Positions 1-10,274 of a stretch of DNA of 64,000 nt are shown here, one piece after another (position 1 is the stretch's first letter; every line of letters starts with the position of its first letter). This stretch comes from Silene conica (lineage: Eukaryota > Streptophyta > Magnoliopsida > Caryophyllales > Caryophyllaceae): the NCBI GenBank assembly GCA_029255685.2, contig CM055315.2, positions 52,047,358 through 52,111,357 on the forward strand, written 5' to 3'. The notes under the pieces are model-generated. The model was not told where the DNA came from. It made no database searches and saw only the letters and a program-made list of their open reading frames with translations. A program made the translations under genes and the position numbers.

Positions 1-562
1 CGGGACATATGTTTGAGAGTTGGTGAGCCTTTTCCATTATCCTCATTATTTCTTTTAAAATACCATGCTTAGTTGCTTACGTGGTTACGAAGTGGTTACT
101 CTCAACCTTTTGGTTAGGTGCTATGAGAGTAGCATCCTGAAGTTAAATCTCTGGTTATTATCAGGTGAGATCTTATGTCTTTATGATTAGCTTTATTCTC
201 AAGTATTTTATTTGTCGACTCGGTAATGATGATGATACATGAAGTTGATTTCGTAAAAGTATCCATTAACCACTCCGGGCCTCTAGGGTGGTTGAGTTCT
301 TGACCACCTGAGCTGCTGAGTCTTGGCTATCCTTCTCATATATGCTCAATTCTGATTTTTGTGGGATATAATAAGGCCAATCAAGGATGATATTTGTACA
401 TCAATAAGGAGATGTCGACGTTCATTGTCTGCTCTGAAATTGATGCAAGAAATTCTTTATTGTAAGCCATCTTCCTATGCGCAAAGTGGTGCATGGTCTT
501 ATTTTTCCATGATGAGTGTGTTGTCCTTGGTCAAAGCTCATTTATAATAATTATTTATGCTG
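1..562. other. No recognisable gene
   Basis: No coding similarity, splice pattern or repeat could be assigned here. It lies beyond the 3' side of the minus-strand LINE fragment and may hold that LINE's tail or further interior of the CACTA-like element that ends at 2224. A 62-codon plus-strand ORF at 359-547 resembles nothing I know. Confidence 0.4.
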
Positions 563-1125
563 TCAGTTGAGGACTTGTGACCATGATACTTGGTATTTTT
601 TTTTTTTTTTTGCGGAAAGGGATTTGTGTAAAAGCGGATTACTCATATTGTTGTGATACCCGGTCTCCAGTAAGAGCTCTCCAGCTTTTGATGTCATGCA
701 GGGGTTTAGACAAGCCAAACCAGTTACTACCATGGATATCATCTTCTTACTGTAATCACAAGCAAAGAAGATGTGTTCCTTGGTTTCAGACGCAGTGCCG
801 CAAACACGACAGGTATCTTCGGAGCAAATGCCTAATTTATAGAGTTTTTCTTTTTTGTTCATGTTTTGATGATGGTAGATCCAAGCAATAAAACTATGCT
901 TCCGAATATTCCAACTGTTCCAGACTTATTTATACCAACGAACCTGGACAATTTTGCTTCTTAAGTAATCTTATCCGCTGGCTATAGTATACCCTTGGCC
1001 GTGATCAGAGTTCCAATGATTGTTCCGGTAGACTTCTTTGAATGCGTCTTTGACTTGGCATATTTTCCTCCAGTACCAGCTAGAAACTGGTAGGGGCAAA
1101 AATGATCGCCAGTGAAAATGATTTT
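563..1125 (-). mobile_element. L1-type LINE fragment (C-terminal zinc-binding RT region)
   Basis: Read on the minus strand, two frames give the zf-RVT region found at the C-terminus of plant L1 polyproteins. An upstream piece reads WYWRKICQVKDAF and later GQGYTIASG; a downstream piece reads KLGICSEDTCRVCGTA and then KEHIFFACDYS, the C-x2-C...H...C knuckle. The pieces lie in different frames and the reverse-transcriptase core is absent, so this is a dead 5'-truncated scrap. It ends a few tens of bases before the ABCB27-like exon, which suggests that both were brought together in the CACTA-like element to the right or were ancient neighbours. Boundaries are approximate. Confidence 0.75.
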
Positions 1126-1152
1126 TGTGCTCTTTTTAAAACTGACTTTCAG

Positions 1153-1536
1153 GACATAGCCTTTTTTGATGTTACAAGAACCGGAGAACTTCTGAGCAGG
1201 TTGTCCGAAGATACACAAATCATAAAGAATGCTGCAACTACCAATCTATCTGAAGCGATGAGAAACCTTGCAACTGCTGTTATTGGTCTTGGCTTCATGT
1301 CTGCAACATCGTGGAAATTAACATGTAAGATCAAGCTTTCTATTGTTGAACACTTGAACATTACTGTTTTTATATGATATTATGATTTTATCAATCACTT
1401 TCTCATCTACCTATGATCAGTGTTGGCTTTGGTGGTCGTGCCTCCAATATCTGTTGTTGTACGGAATTCAGTCGCTTTCTCCGAGAACTTTCACACAAGA
1501 CTCAAGCTGCGGTTGCAGCAACTTCTTCAATTGCAC
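1153..1536 (+). pseudogene. ABCB27/ALS1-like (TAP-type) ABC transporter exon fragment
   Basis: Two consecutive exons of a half-size ABCB transporter of the TAP2/ALS1 group (a tonoplast transporter linked to aluminium tolerance in Arabidopsis). Exon a (1153-1324) follows a TTTCAG acceptor and encodes part of the transmembrane domain, including [19 protein letters not shown] and [10 protein letters not shown]. It ends at a GTAAGA donor. Exon b (1421-1536) follows a GATCAG acceptor and continues LLALVVVPPISVVVR. A one-base deletion after VVVR then moves the expected FSRFLRELSHKTQAAVAATS into another frame. No nucleotide-binding domain or other exon is present, so it cannot make a transporter. 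It sits about 100 bp from the CACTA subterminal region and is best read as a captured gene fragment; a degraded host gene is the alternative. Confidence 0.8.
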
Positions 1537-1639
1537 GTATTTTTGTATTTTTTTCTAAAAGAATGTATTCATTATGAATTCAAATTAAATATAATAAAGG
1601 TTTTAGTTGCGTAAAACATGATGGAGTTTCTGAATTGAC

Positions 1640-2224
1640 ATGCAGATTTAATTTTATGAGCTATACGATATCGTGTAGGGGTTACGGAGAAAACAATTTT
1701 TTCTTTTGAAAAAAGTTGGAACAACGAAGACGGTTCCTTGCATAGCATGTTCTCTTTGACAATAACAAACAGTACGGTTGTAAAATTCACCGTTCTCTTT
1801 GAAATTAACAAGCAAAAGGCGCCAAATAAATTAGTCTTATCAAAGAGACTGGTGCCGTGTGAAACTGTCCTCTATGACATACATCAACAAGCACGGCTAT
1901 GGAGCATAACTGTTCTTATTGTTGTTACAACGAGACCGGTTCCGTGTGAAACCGTCCTCTATGATATATCAACGAGCACAGTTGTGGAGTGTAACCGTTC
2001 TTATTGTAGTTACAAAGAGACCGGTTACGTGTGTTATAGACTTTGTGATATATCAAAAAGAACGGTTATGGAGCGCGACCGTGCTTATCGTAGTAACAAA
2101 GAGACCGGGTTGACTTAATTTTAACCGTTCTCTTTGATCAACGAGAACGCCTGGCCACATGACGGTCCAAAACAGCTTTAAGAACGCTTTCTAACCGTTC
2201 TCGTTGGTCAAATTTGTAGTAGTA
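1640..2224. mobile_element. CACTA-like transposon terminus with subterminal repeats (element 1)
   Basis: The sequence ends in AATTTGTAGTAGTA at 2211-2224, one mismatch from the reverse complement of CACTACTACAAATT. The preceding ~550 bp carry repeats of the type ACCGTTCTCTTTG and GAGACCGGTTCCGTGTGAAA in both orientations, the subterminal array that CACTA transposases bind. The interior lies to the left and the other end is outside the window. To its right the sequence resumes as Sirevirus internal DNA, so this element appears to be inserted in that Sirevirus. The same motifs occur at 56137-56525 in a second terminus. No transposase gene is visible. Confidence 0.75.
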
Positions 2225-2350
2225 TGGGTTAGATAGAAGATAGAAACCCTAAGTTAATCTTTGCTATGAATGACCATTATTATATTGAGGGGGAACGTAT
2301 ACTTAGACACAAATCTAAGAAAGACTTGCCATCATCAAAAAGGGGGAATT
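2225..2350 (+). mobile_element. Sirevirus internal 3' end and polypurine tract
   Basis: About 125 bp of the last internal sequence of a Sirevirus, matching in reverse orientation the stretch at 59184-59320. It ends with the purine run AAAAAGGGGGAATT directly before the LTR start TGTTAAACC. The rest of the internal region is cut off by the CACTA terminus at 2224. Confidence 0.75.
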
Positions 2351-4879
2351 TGTTAAACCATGTATTCAAATATATAGATTAAGTATATATGTTTATCTTT
2401 TGATAATGACAAGTCTAGCTATATATATTATATACTCGTGCGTATAATCGTGTGCTAAGTGTACAGATTATTAGTTTAAAGGATCTCATCAATCAAGTAC
2501 AAAAGATTCAAGAATATTAGTCAATGGATTGACTAAGTCGAAGATTGAAAGTAGGTCACAAGTACATAATAAACTAAAGTTATATTTATCAACTATGACT
2601 TTAGTATGAGATTGGTTCAAGTTATAGTTTGGAGCTATAACTCCATATAGAAGAAATGATCGAAATATTTGTGGTGGTTGAAACGATTTTACTTTCCAAA
2701 GTCATCGTGAACAATAAATGTTTAATTGGTATTCTATTTTTAGAATATGGAATTATTGATCTTAATAGGTTAATATAAAATATCTAATAGTTAAAAAGGG
2801 ATAAATAATTTTCTTATGAGTTAATTATTTATTTCTAATAAACTAAAGGATTTTTATTTAACTTGTTTGTCAAGTAATATAATTCTAGATCTTGTTTGAA
2901 ACGATTTGGAAAGTCGTGTAACATGACACGATTTTCTTAAACGTGTAGGGTTGTTTAAATAAATAAATAATGTGTTTATTCAAATAATCTAAAGCAATCT
3001 AGATTGTATTATGGAATATAATTTATTATATTTTGACAAGGTTTAGGAAGTTGATTTTAATAAGGTTGTTAGTTAGTTATTATATAAGATCTTTCCTAAA
3101 TATGAATTAGGAAATTGATTCCATATATAATACTTAAATATCTTATTTAAATCTTTCCTAAATCAATTAAGATTAGATTTATGGTAGTATTATCTAAAGA
3201 CTAGAATTCTAGTTTAAGTAATATTCCTAAATCATCTAGGGTTTAATAACCTAGATACAGTTCCATATAAATAGATTACTTGTGACACATTGAAACACAC
3301 GAATTACACACAAATATTCACGCAAATCAAGACTAAACCGCCGGTCATAATTCTTCAAAGATTCGAGCTTAAATTGTCATATTCGTTTCAAGATTCAAGT
3401 GCTCCAGCATTGATCTTATTCATCCAAGACTGTGACATTGAAGAACATTGAAGACTTATCTTATTAACGTAAGATAGATCGAGTATTTTACGGTACTCAT
3501 TGTAAGCAAGTATTTAACGGTACTTGTCGTAGCTAGATATTTAACGGTATCTAGATTGAGTTACAACTAACATCAAAGTTGTACGAGTAGGGTTGATAAA
3601 ATTGTAATCCGGAGTCGGTACTAATTTTATTATTCGAGAATAGTGGACGTTGTAATACTCCGTATTTTATAGTTATGATAATACGTTGCTTCATAATACT
3701 TCGTATTTTCCATATGTACAATAATACTAGTAATAGTAGTGACACATTATTATTATATCTCCGTATACACAATACTACGTTATTATTATTATTTTTATAA
3801 TATTATGTTACGGTATTATTATATACGATATTCCATGTAACTTGGAGTACATATTACTATTATTATTATTACTCAAACGCATGATTCATATTACTATTAT
3901 TAGTACTCAAACTCACCAATCATGGGCCATGCTTTCAAACCCTAAATCGACATACTCATGTCCACCGCCTCAACCTACCTTCGACTTCCTCATACTTTCA
4001 GACTCACAACTTACCAATCTCGTTCATCTCCGGATTTCTATCAACACGGTTATCATGTCTTCATCATCATCATCGTAAGTTTGCATTGCTTTCAATCGTG
4101 GATTTCGTTTAATATTTAGTACGATTATACATCATTTCTATCACTTAAATCCGAGTATAGTTTACTTCGTTATCGTATAGTTTTCAACCCAAACCTAGAC
4201 AATATGAGTTCCGACTGACCTGGGTTGATGGGTGGTGATTTCGGGGTTGAGAGTGACCACATGAGTGCTTTGGTGGTGGCCAGTGGTGGTCACCACGAGA
4301 GGGATGTTAATGGTTGCGATGGTGGTTGTCAGGTCAGGGCAGCCCTGGGTAGGTAAGGTTAAGGTGGTGATGGGTGTTTTACGTGGTGGTTTAAGCTTGA
4401 CGCGATATAGGGTGTTGGAAGCGTATACAAAATGGTTTGGGTGTTTAGGTTGATAAGGGTGATGGCGAGGTAGGAGGGTAGTGATGACGGTAGTGTAAGG
4501 CTGAGAGTGGAGGTGAACGGAGCAGTAATGGGTGGTGGTGTTCGCGTGGAAGTTGTCGGGGCAAGAAATAACAACGCGGTTTCGGCATGGTTGTACCGGC
4601 TGTTAGGGCAGGAATTTTTGGGCGGTTGTGAGGGCGGAAGGAGGTGTTCAGGAGGTGGATATTGGTGGTGGTTGTATGTAGTTGGGTTTGAGACCCTCCA
4701 TGGTGGTTGTAGGTAGCCAGGCTGACGGCGGTGATGTCCCGAAAATGGGGGTGCGGGTAGGAGTAGAATTGCGTTCTGAACACTGGGTTGCTGCGTGTTA
4801 CAAATAGTCAAGTCGTAGGTTTGTTGTTGTTTTCTATATTGTTGTTAACATTGCTCTTATTATTATATTATTATTGTGG

Positions 4880-4911
<32 letters not shown>
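4880..4911. repeat. TTA microsatellite, left half, at LINE junction
   Basis: About eleven TTA units directly at the 3' end of the minus-strand LINE. The same tract continues at 8923-8970 on the far side, and an undivided tract is present in the 3' LTR at 14399-14449. Confidence 0.9.
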
Positions 4912-4912
<1 letters not shown>

Positions 4913-4964
4913 TTAGAAGGGTGCGCGTAGCTATCATATAAGAAAAAAGGAACAATTTAAGAGT

Positions 4965-6340
4965 TTACATAAAATTGGTGGGTAGCCGAGATACAATCTG
5001 AGCTCCCACCCCCTTAGCTACAGCAAAGCTAAGCCTAGTAAAAATGTACGCAGCCATCCGCGCCCCTGCATCCTGAGATACCGAGTATTTCTGAATCCGC
5101 TTCAGCAGGACAACAGCATCTGAACCCAGCTCCCCAAGCGAAGAGAAAGAGAAAGGAAGGAAACCATAACCTGCAGCCTCACAGCGATCCCTATACTTAG
5201 CACACTTGCGCTGAGCCGCATCAGCAACAACCCGGCCAGGTACAAAATCGGCCAGCCCAGTCTGAGTCAGAGGGCAGGACCCAGTCAAATCAATGCACAC
5301 ATCACGCCCCCTGTCCCACGAATAAAGAAGCAAATCCGCAGGGCGAAGAGTGCCGCCATGTCCATCAACCAAACCAATGTCAACCTCCTTACCCGCCGAA
5401 ATCCCAGACCTATAACAGATGTCCAATAGTGTATCCCTGACAAGGTTATGACGATGCTTAACCCCAACAGTACCAGCACAAGAGACAACATGATCCCCAT
5501 AAACATCCTCAGCAAAAACCCGAGAGCAAGCAGAGCAAGACCAAGGTACCAAGAAAAGTGGAACACCTAGCCTATACCCAAGCACACAACGGTAGGTCCT
5601 CCTGTTCATAGTCTGACCCAACCCAGAGATAGGAACCGCTCTCAACCAATCATAAGAGTGAGCCCCATGCTGAGATTTCCACAAAGCAACCTGACGCGGC
5701 GACAAGGAGAAAACCGACTCCGAAGAAGCAGCAACCGTCGAGAAATAAATATCTGCCAATTTCTTCATAAGTTTGGGGGCAGCAATTTCAATAGGGTTAC
5801 CAAGAAAATCAGAACCAGTCGTCTCCGAGAACACTCGCAAGGCATCGGTGAAAGAAGGGCCAGGATAAATGATACCAGAAGGTCGCAGTAGCCTAGCCTG
5901 CAATTCAGCAGACTGCAAACGGGAAGCCAAGAACGCATAATGTAGCACATCCCCCGCTGCATAAACACCAAGTCCGCCTAAGTGAAAGGGGAAAGTAGCA
6001 AGGCGCCACTGCCACTCCCCAAACCCAGGCCCAGACACGCTAACAATACGCTCCAAGCTAGAACGAAGCGCAGCATCAAAGCGGAGATGAGCAGACCCAA
6101 AAGCAACTGGGGAACAAGTACGAAGTGAGAAATAAAGCTTAGAAATACCAGTACATGCCCGAAGCAAAAGCAACTCACACTGCGGGTCATCGATCCTCGC
6201 GACTAAGTCCATAAGCTCAACAGTCTTAGTCACTCTCTTCTCCACAAGTTCACCGCTAAAAATAGGGCAAGTACTAACAGGCCCACCCAAAACCGAGACA
6301 CCCCGTAAGGGACGAGCAATAGAAGCGGGGGAAAACACCG
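4965..6340 (-). pseudogene. RLE-LINE polyprotein, C-terminal half (thumb, CCHC knuckle, endonuclease)
   Basis: A long open frame continues the polyprotein after a frame change near 6340 relative to the reverse-transcriptase frame. Key features: a conserved RT-distal region (AAPKLMKKLADIYF, AVPISGLGQTMNRRTYRCVL); the knuckle CSACSRVF followed by GDHVVSCAG (C-x2-C...H-x4-C); then KHRHNLVRDTL, KEVDIGLVDG, RPADLLLYSW and VCIDLTG. Together these form the RHN...RPAD...D-T signature of restriction-like endonucleases of non-LTR elements. It would nick target DNA for target-primed reverse transcription. Start at the frame change; the downstream Met at 6422 lies in sequence shared with the other frame and is not a true start. 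Ends at a stop at 4965. Confidence 0.8.
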
Positions 6341-8142
6341 GGAAGCCGACTCCGGGGGTCCTCAATAGGCCAAAAGAGCTCAATCTTAGCAACATTGAGA
6401 TGAAGACCAAAACCGGGGCCATCAGCCAAAATCAAATCCAACACCCTCCCCACCTCCAACGTATCTCCAACAATAGTACCATCATCCAAGTACCAGGCCT
6501 GCATAGAAAGAGCAAAGGAATCCCGAATTTTGCACACCAAGGGATGCAAAACCAACGCGAAAAGCAACGGCCCCAAAGGGTCACCCTGCTGAACTCCCTG
6601 ACAAGATCGCAAGCAATGTTCCCCATAATACAACCGGGCAGGGCGAGAATAACAAAACTCCACCCAACGGGAAAGACCCGGGCAACGACGACGAACCTCC
6701 TGAAGCATGACTGACCGGTCAACAAGGTTGAAAGCATTCTGGAAATCAACCAGCAACATAGAAAGCCCTACCTCGCCACCACGAGCCTCCACGAGCCGGT
6801 TCAAGGCATGCAAGATAGCCTCTCCTCCACCGGACACCCCATCCCCAAACTGAAGATCAGCAAAATAAGAAGCCAAAGTAGGGCCAACCAAAGAAGCACC
6901 AACCTTAGAGACCAGCCGTCTCCAGACAGTGCCAACAGCAATAGGACGAAGACCACCCCCAGGCTTAACCAGGGGGGTGAGCGGAGCACTAGCAAGGTAC
7001 TCACCGAGAGCCGACGGGCATCGGCCATCTAAAAAAAGATTGACCACCCTAGCAATAGAAGCAAGCAAATCATCAGAGATAGCTACCGCAGCCCCACTCA
7101 AACAATCCATGAAGTGCTGAGCGCGAAAGCCATCTCGCCCACAAGAAGTGCCGCGCGGGAAACTACGAATCATATCCAACACCACGGCTGAAGAAGCAAC
7201 AAGCGGAGGATGATCCTCAGGTAAAGCAGGTAAAGATGGTGAGGAGACGACCGGATGCTTCTCCTGCAAAGCCTCAAAAGTGGCAACAGGGTAGGGAGCG
7301 ACACCAGAAGAAGAGAGCACCCGAACGGCAGCAGTATAATGTCCATCGCTAATTTTCCGCCGACATTGGCGAAGGTTAAGCTCACCCAACTCAAGCTCCT
7401 CATCCACGTGAAACGGAGGAGAACCCTCAGCCAAACACTCCCGTAGCAGCTGCAACCCCCCTCCCGGTGCCCCCTAAGCAAGGATAGCCCCGGCAATACT
7501 CTCCTCCTGTCGCTGCCGCCTGACAGACGACCTACAATCAACATTACTCCGAGGAGTGAAGGTCTTGAGCAGACAGAGAGGCAGAACAAACAACCGAATC
7601 CAACAGGAGAGAGTACCAGGAGAGTCAGCCACCTCATCCAAAGCCCCCTTCAAAACCCGAGCAAACCCAAGCCGACACTTAGGAGGGATGGACTTCACCG
7701 AACGAAGGCCCAACGAAAACAAACGATCAAGCGAAGCTATAGACCACTGATCAAGCTCAACTCCAACATCAGACACGGGCACAGATGGAGACGGAGCCGA
7801 GGGTCTGGGGATACCCTGAATAACAAAACGGACAACACCATCACCACAATCCGGAGGGTCTACAATGGCACCCCCTACATGCTGACATCTAGAGCGAAAG
7901 GCATGGGTCCTAAGACAGACACCGCAAAGCCAAACCCCCATCCGCTTCAAAGTAGTCTCGGCATTAGCATAGACAGTCAAACTATCAGATAAAGTTTGAC
8001 GTGTAAGACGGTCAGCCCCCTCACGACAATGCCAATCCTGAAAATGATACCGTCAGGAGGATTTTACGAGACCCCTACCGTTACCATTCGGACACCTATG
8101 CAAATGCGAAAAAGGACACTGATACCGAACCAAGGGAGGCAT
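6274..8142 (-). pseudogene. RLE-LINE polyprotein, N-terminal zinc finger and reverse transcriptase
   Basis: The likely start is the Met at 8142 (MPPLVRYQCPFSHLH), followed by a Cys/His-rich N-terminal region that includes CGVCLRTHAFRSRCQH, a nucleic-acid-binding zinc-finger type. There is an in-frame stop soon after the start and another near 7475, just before the RT domain. The RT then shows motif A (LLVDFQNAFNLVDR), motif B (QQGDPLGPLLFALVLHP) and the catalytic YLDDG. It runs out of frame at about 6340, where the endonuclease half continues in another frame. The RT core looks undamaged. The N-terminal zinc fingers are typical of site-selective RLE elements. Confidence 0.8.
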
Positions 8143-8921
8143 GAAAACCCAGCCAAAACTACACGACCAAGCAGCTAGCTAGAAACAACACACCACTAAT
8201 GGCACGGTGGCAAGAAAAGGACGAAAAAGCAACAAACAGTAGCAGCCTCTAACGACAGCCACGGCACCACAACACAAAATTAAAGAACAAGAAAGGAAAA
8301 AAAGAACGACAGCCTCTAACGGCAGCAGCCTCGCCAACCCCAGCCACGGTACCTGCCGTCACCCCCACCCTGCACCACCCTACCACCGACAGTACAGCAA
8401 GACCACCGGCAATGAGCAACAGGCGAAAGAGTAGAAACAGCCCACGCGTGAAAGGATACTTACCGGCGACGACAGCCTGGAAAACAAAAACAACGATATA
8501 GGCGAAGAAACGTCCCCCCGACAACCCTAGCGCCGACGACAAAATAGGTGAAAAAGACGAACGCCGACCGCGAAAATATAGGTGAAGCACCGCAGGTTCG
8601 TTTTCGCTCACACCTAGAGACACCATGCCAGAAACTTAACGCCGGCAACCACCGAGAACCAACGACACAGAGAATGCCGACGACCCTGGACCCACCGCTT
8701 CAGAACTCCGGCGACGCAACCGCTCTCTCACCGAAACCGCTCTCTCGCACTCGCACTCCCGCACTCGCTGCTACACCAAAGTCCCACAATTTGAACGCCG
8801 GCGACGTGAGATTACCGACGTGATAGTGTGGTGACGCCGGCGACGTGAGGTCACCGACGGTGGGCCTAATGCAAAGACGGCAAAACCCTAACCCTAATCG
8901 CCCTATCGCAGCCTACGTATT

Positions 8922-8922
<1 letters not shown>

Positions 8923-8970
<48 letters not shown>
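8923..8970. repeat. TTA microsatellite, right half, at LINE 5' junction
   Basis: About fifteen TTA units follow the 5' end of the minus-strand LINE. Continuation of the LTR then matches the 3' LTR at 14450 onward. Confidence 0.9.
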
Positions 8971-8971
<1 letters not shown>

Positions 8972-10262
8972 ATTATTACCCATATTGTTATTATTATTAT
9001 GATTAGTACTAATTATAGTATTACTAGTTTAATTTTATTTAATTAATTTAGTTAGTTAGTTTAAAATGTTTTGTGAGGATATTTTATAAATTGAATAATC
9101 AAGTTAATTTATTAGTTCGTATATATTATAATTTGTTGTGTTTGAAGTTTTATGATTTTAATAATAAGATCCGTATCTCCATAACTATAATACGTATGTG
9201 ACAAGTAATCGTTATTTATTTATGGTCGATAATTTATATAATTCTTTATTTAATTAAATTGTTGTTAAGAAATAATTGATACGGTCTCGTATGCGTAATA
9301 TATTGTTTAAGTAATTAATTGGAATGGTTGATATATTATGTTAGTTGCGTAATTGTATTAGTTAGTAATTAAGTATATTATTTTATTAGGTGTTGAGTAT
9401 GTGATGGAGTAGTGATGCTATTGATTGGATGTTAGCTGCGTGATGGGATTATATTGCTATCCAGGTAGGATACACTGACACTATACTCCATGATGTGTTA
9501 TAAATGGATTTAGGAGTGTGTGTTATATGGATGCTGAGCATGATTGTTATGAGAATGATATTGGTTGGATTGAGTATTGATTATTATTATTGGCATGAGC
9601 ATTGCATTAATCAATAGCATGACTGATTAAGGGTATTATTGTTGCATTCATGAGCATGCATATGCATTGGTTACTGAGCAAGATGTGATTCAGATATTGT
9701 TCTGATATAAAGCCCAGGGTGGTTCTGCAGACCAGGCCTGGTGTCTTATCAGCTATTGAGCTGGTGTTCGGCGACGGCCGATTATAGTCTGCCGGGAGGT
9801 TCGGTATGGCTGGGTGTTACGGGTTTGAGATTGAGAATGAGATTGAGCTCGAGCATATCATGGCATTTGCATATTATCATTGTTGCATTATTTATTGTTG
9901 TGTTATCCTACTCAACCGCAAGGTTGACAGTGTATTCGTGTACACCTACGATGATCCGGAATGGGGAGTAGACTCTATAGGAAAGAGACAGATGAGCTAG
10001 GAGCTGGGGCAGGAATGTGAGATGCAAACTTCAGACCGACTTAGAATTATTTCACTTCTAGAAAAGTCAGCAGTTGTATTTTCTTTTTCCGCTGAGTAGT
10101 ATTTGTAATAACAAAAGTTTTAATTTAATCAATTTTATATAAAGTACTGTAGTTGGTTTTACTTTGTTATTCACTACCTCGGTTACCCCCGAGATGGTAA
10201 CAGCTCTATTTATTTGAGAATGTCTTGCTAAAGGCTCTTAAATAAATGGGGATGTTACAAAG

Positions 10263-10274
10263 TGGTATCAGAGC
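10263..10274 (+). promoter_or_regulatory. Primer-binding site, initiator-Met tRNA type
   Basis: TGGTATCAGAGC, three bases after the 5' LTR end at 10259. This matches the 3' end of plant initiator Met-tRNA and is the standard PBS of many Gypsy and Copia elements. Confidence 0.92.

Larger units (their letters stand above)
4912..8922 (-). mobile_element. Non-LTR retrotransposon with restriction-like endonuclease, inserted in a TTA microsatellite
   Basis: A ~4.0-kb element on the minus strand, much richer in G+C than its AT-rich surroundings. It has a ~780-bp 5' leader (8922 down to 8143), one polyprotein region (8142 to 4965) and a very short ~50-bp 3' UTR that runs straight into TTA repeats. 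Coding order is N-terminal zinc-finger region, reverse transcriptase, then a CCHC knuckle and a PD-(D/E)XK-type endonuclease. That order marks RLE-class LINEs (R2/R4/Utopia-like) rather than the L1 and RTE groups usual in plants, which carry an AP endonuclease at the N-terminus. The ORF is interrupted in about three places, so the copy is dead but not old. Confidence 0.8.
3651..10259 (+). repeat. 5' LTR of the non-coding Gypsy-type element, with LINE inserted
   Basis: About 2.6 kb of LTR sequence once the insertion at 4912-8922 is removed. It contains a GGT-rich block (about 4250-4735), a TTA microsatellite (4880-4911 and 8923-8970, now split), an AT-rich middle and a conserved 3' part with the hairpin CTCGG...CCGAG near 10177-10192 and AATAAA before the ATGTTACA end. 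Predicted ORFs in the GGT-rich block run in several frames on both strands and are composition artefacts. Confidence 0.85.

Noticed and set aside
1738-2118. 126-codon ORF with internal repeats
   Set aside because: It translates the CACTA subterminal repeat array; the amino-acid repetition follows from the DNA repeats.
4265-4811. Overlapping ORFs on both strands, repeated at 13782-14328
   Set aside because: They lie in the GGT-rich block of an LTR, occur in several frames and have no protein similarity; the repetition reflects the LTR pair.
8249-8823. Hydrophobic ORFs in the LINE 5' leader
   Set aside because: GC-rich leader gives long chance frames on both strands; the polyprotein starts at 8142 with a Cys/His-rich segment.
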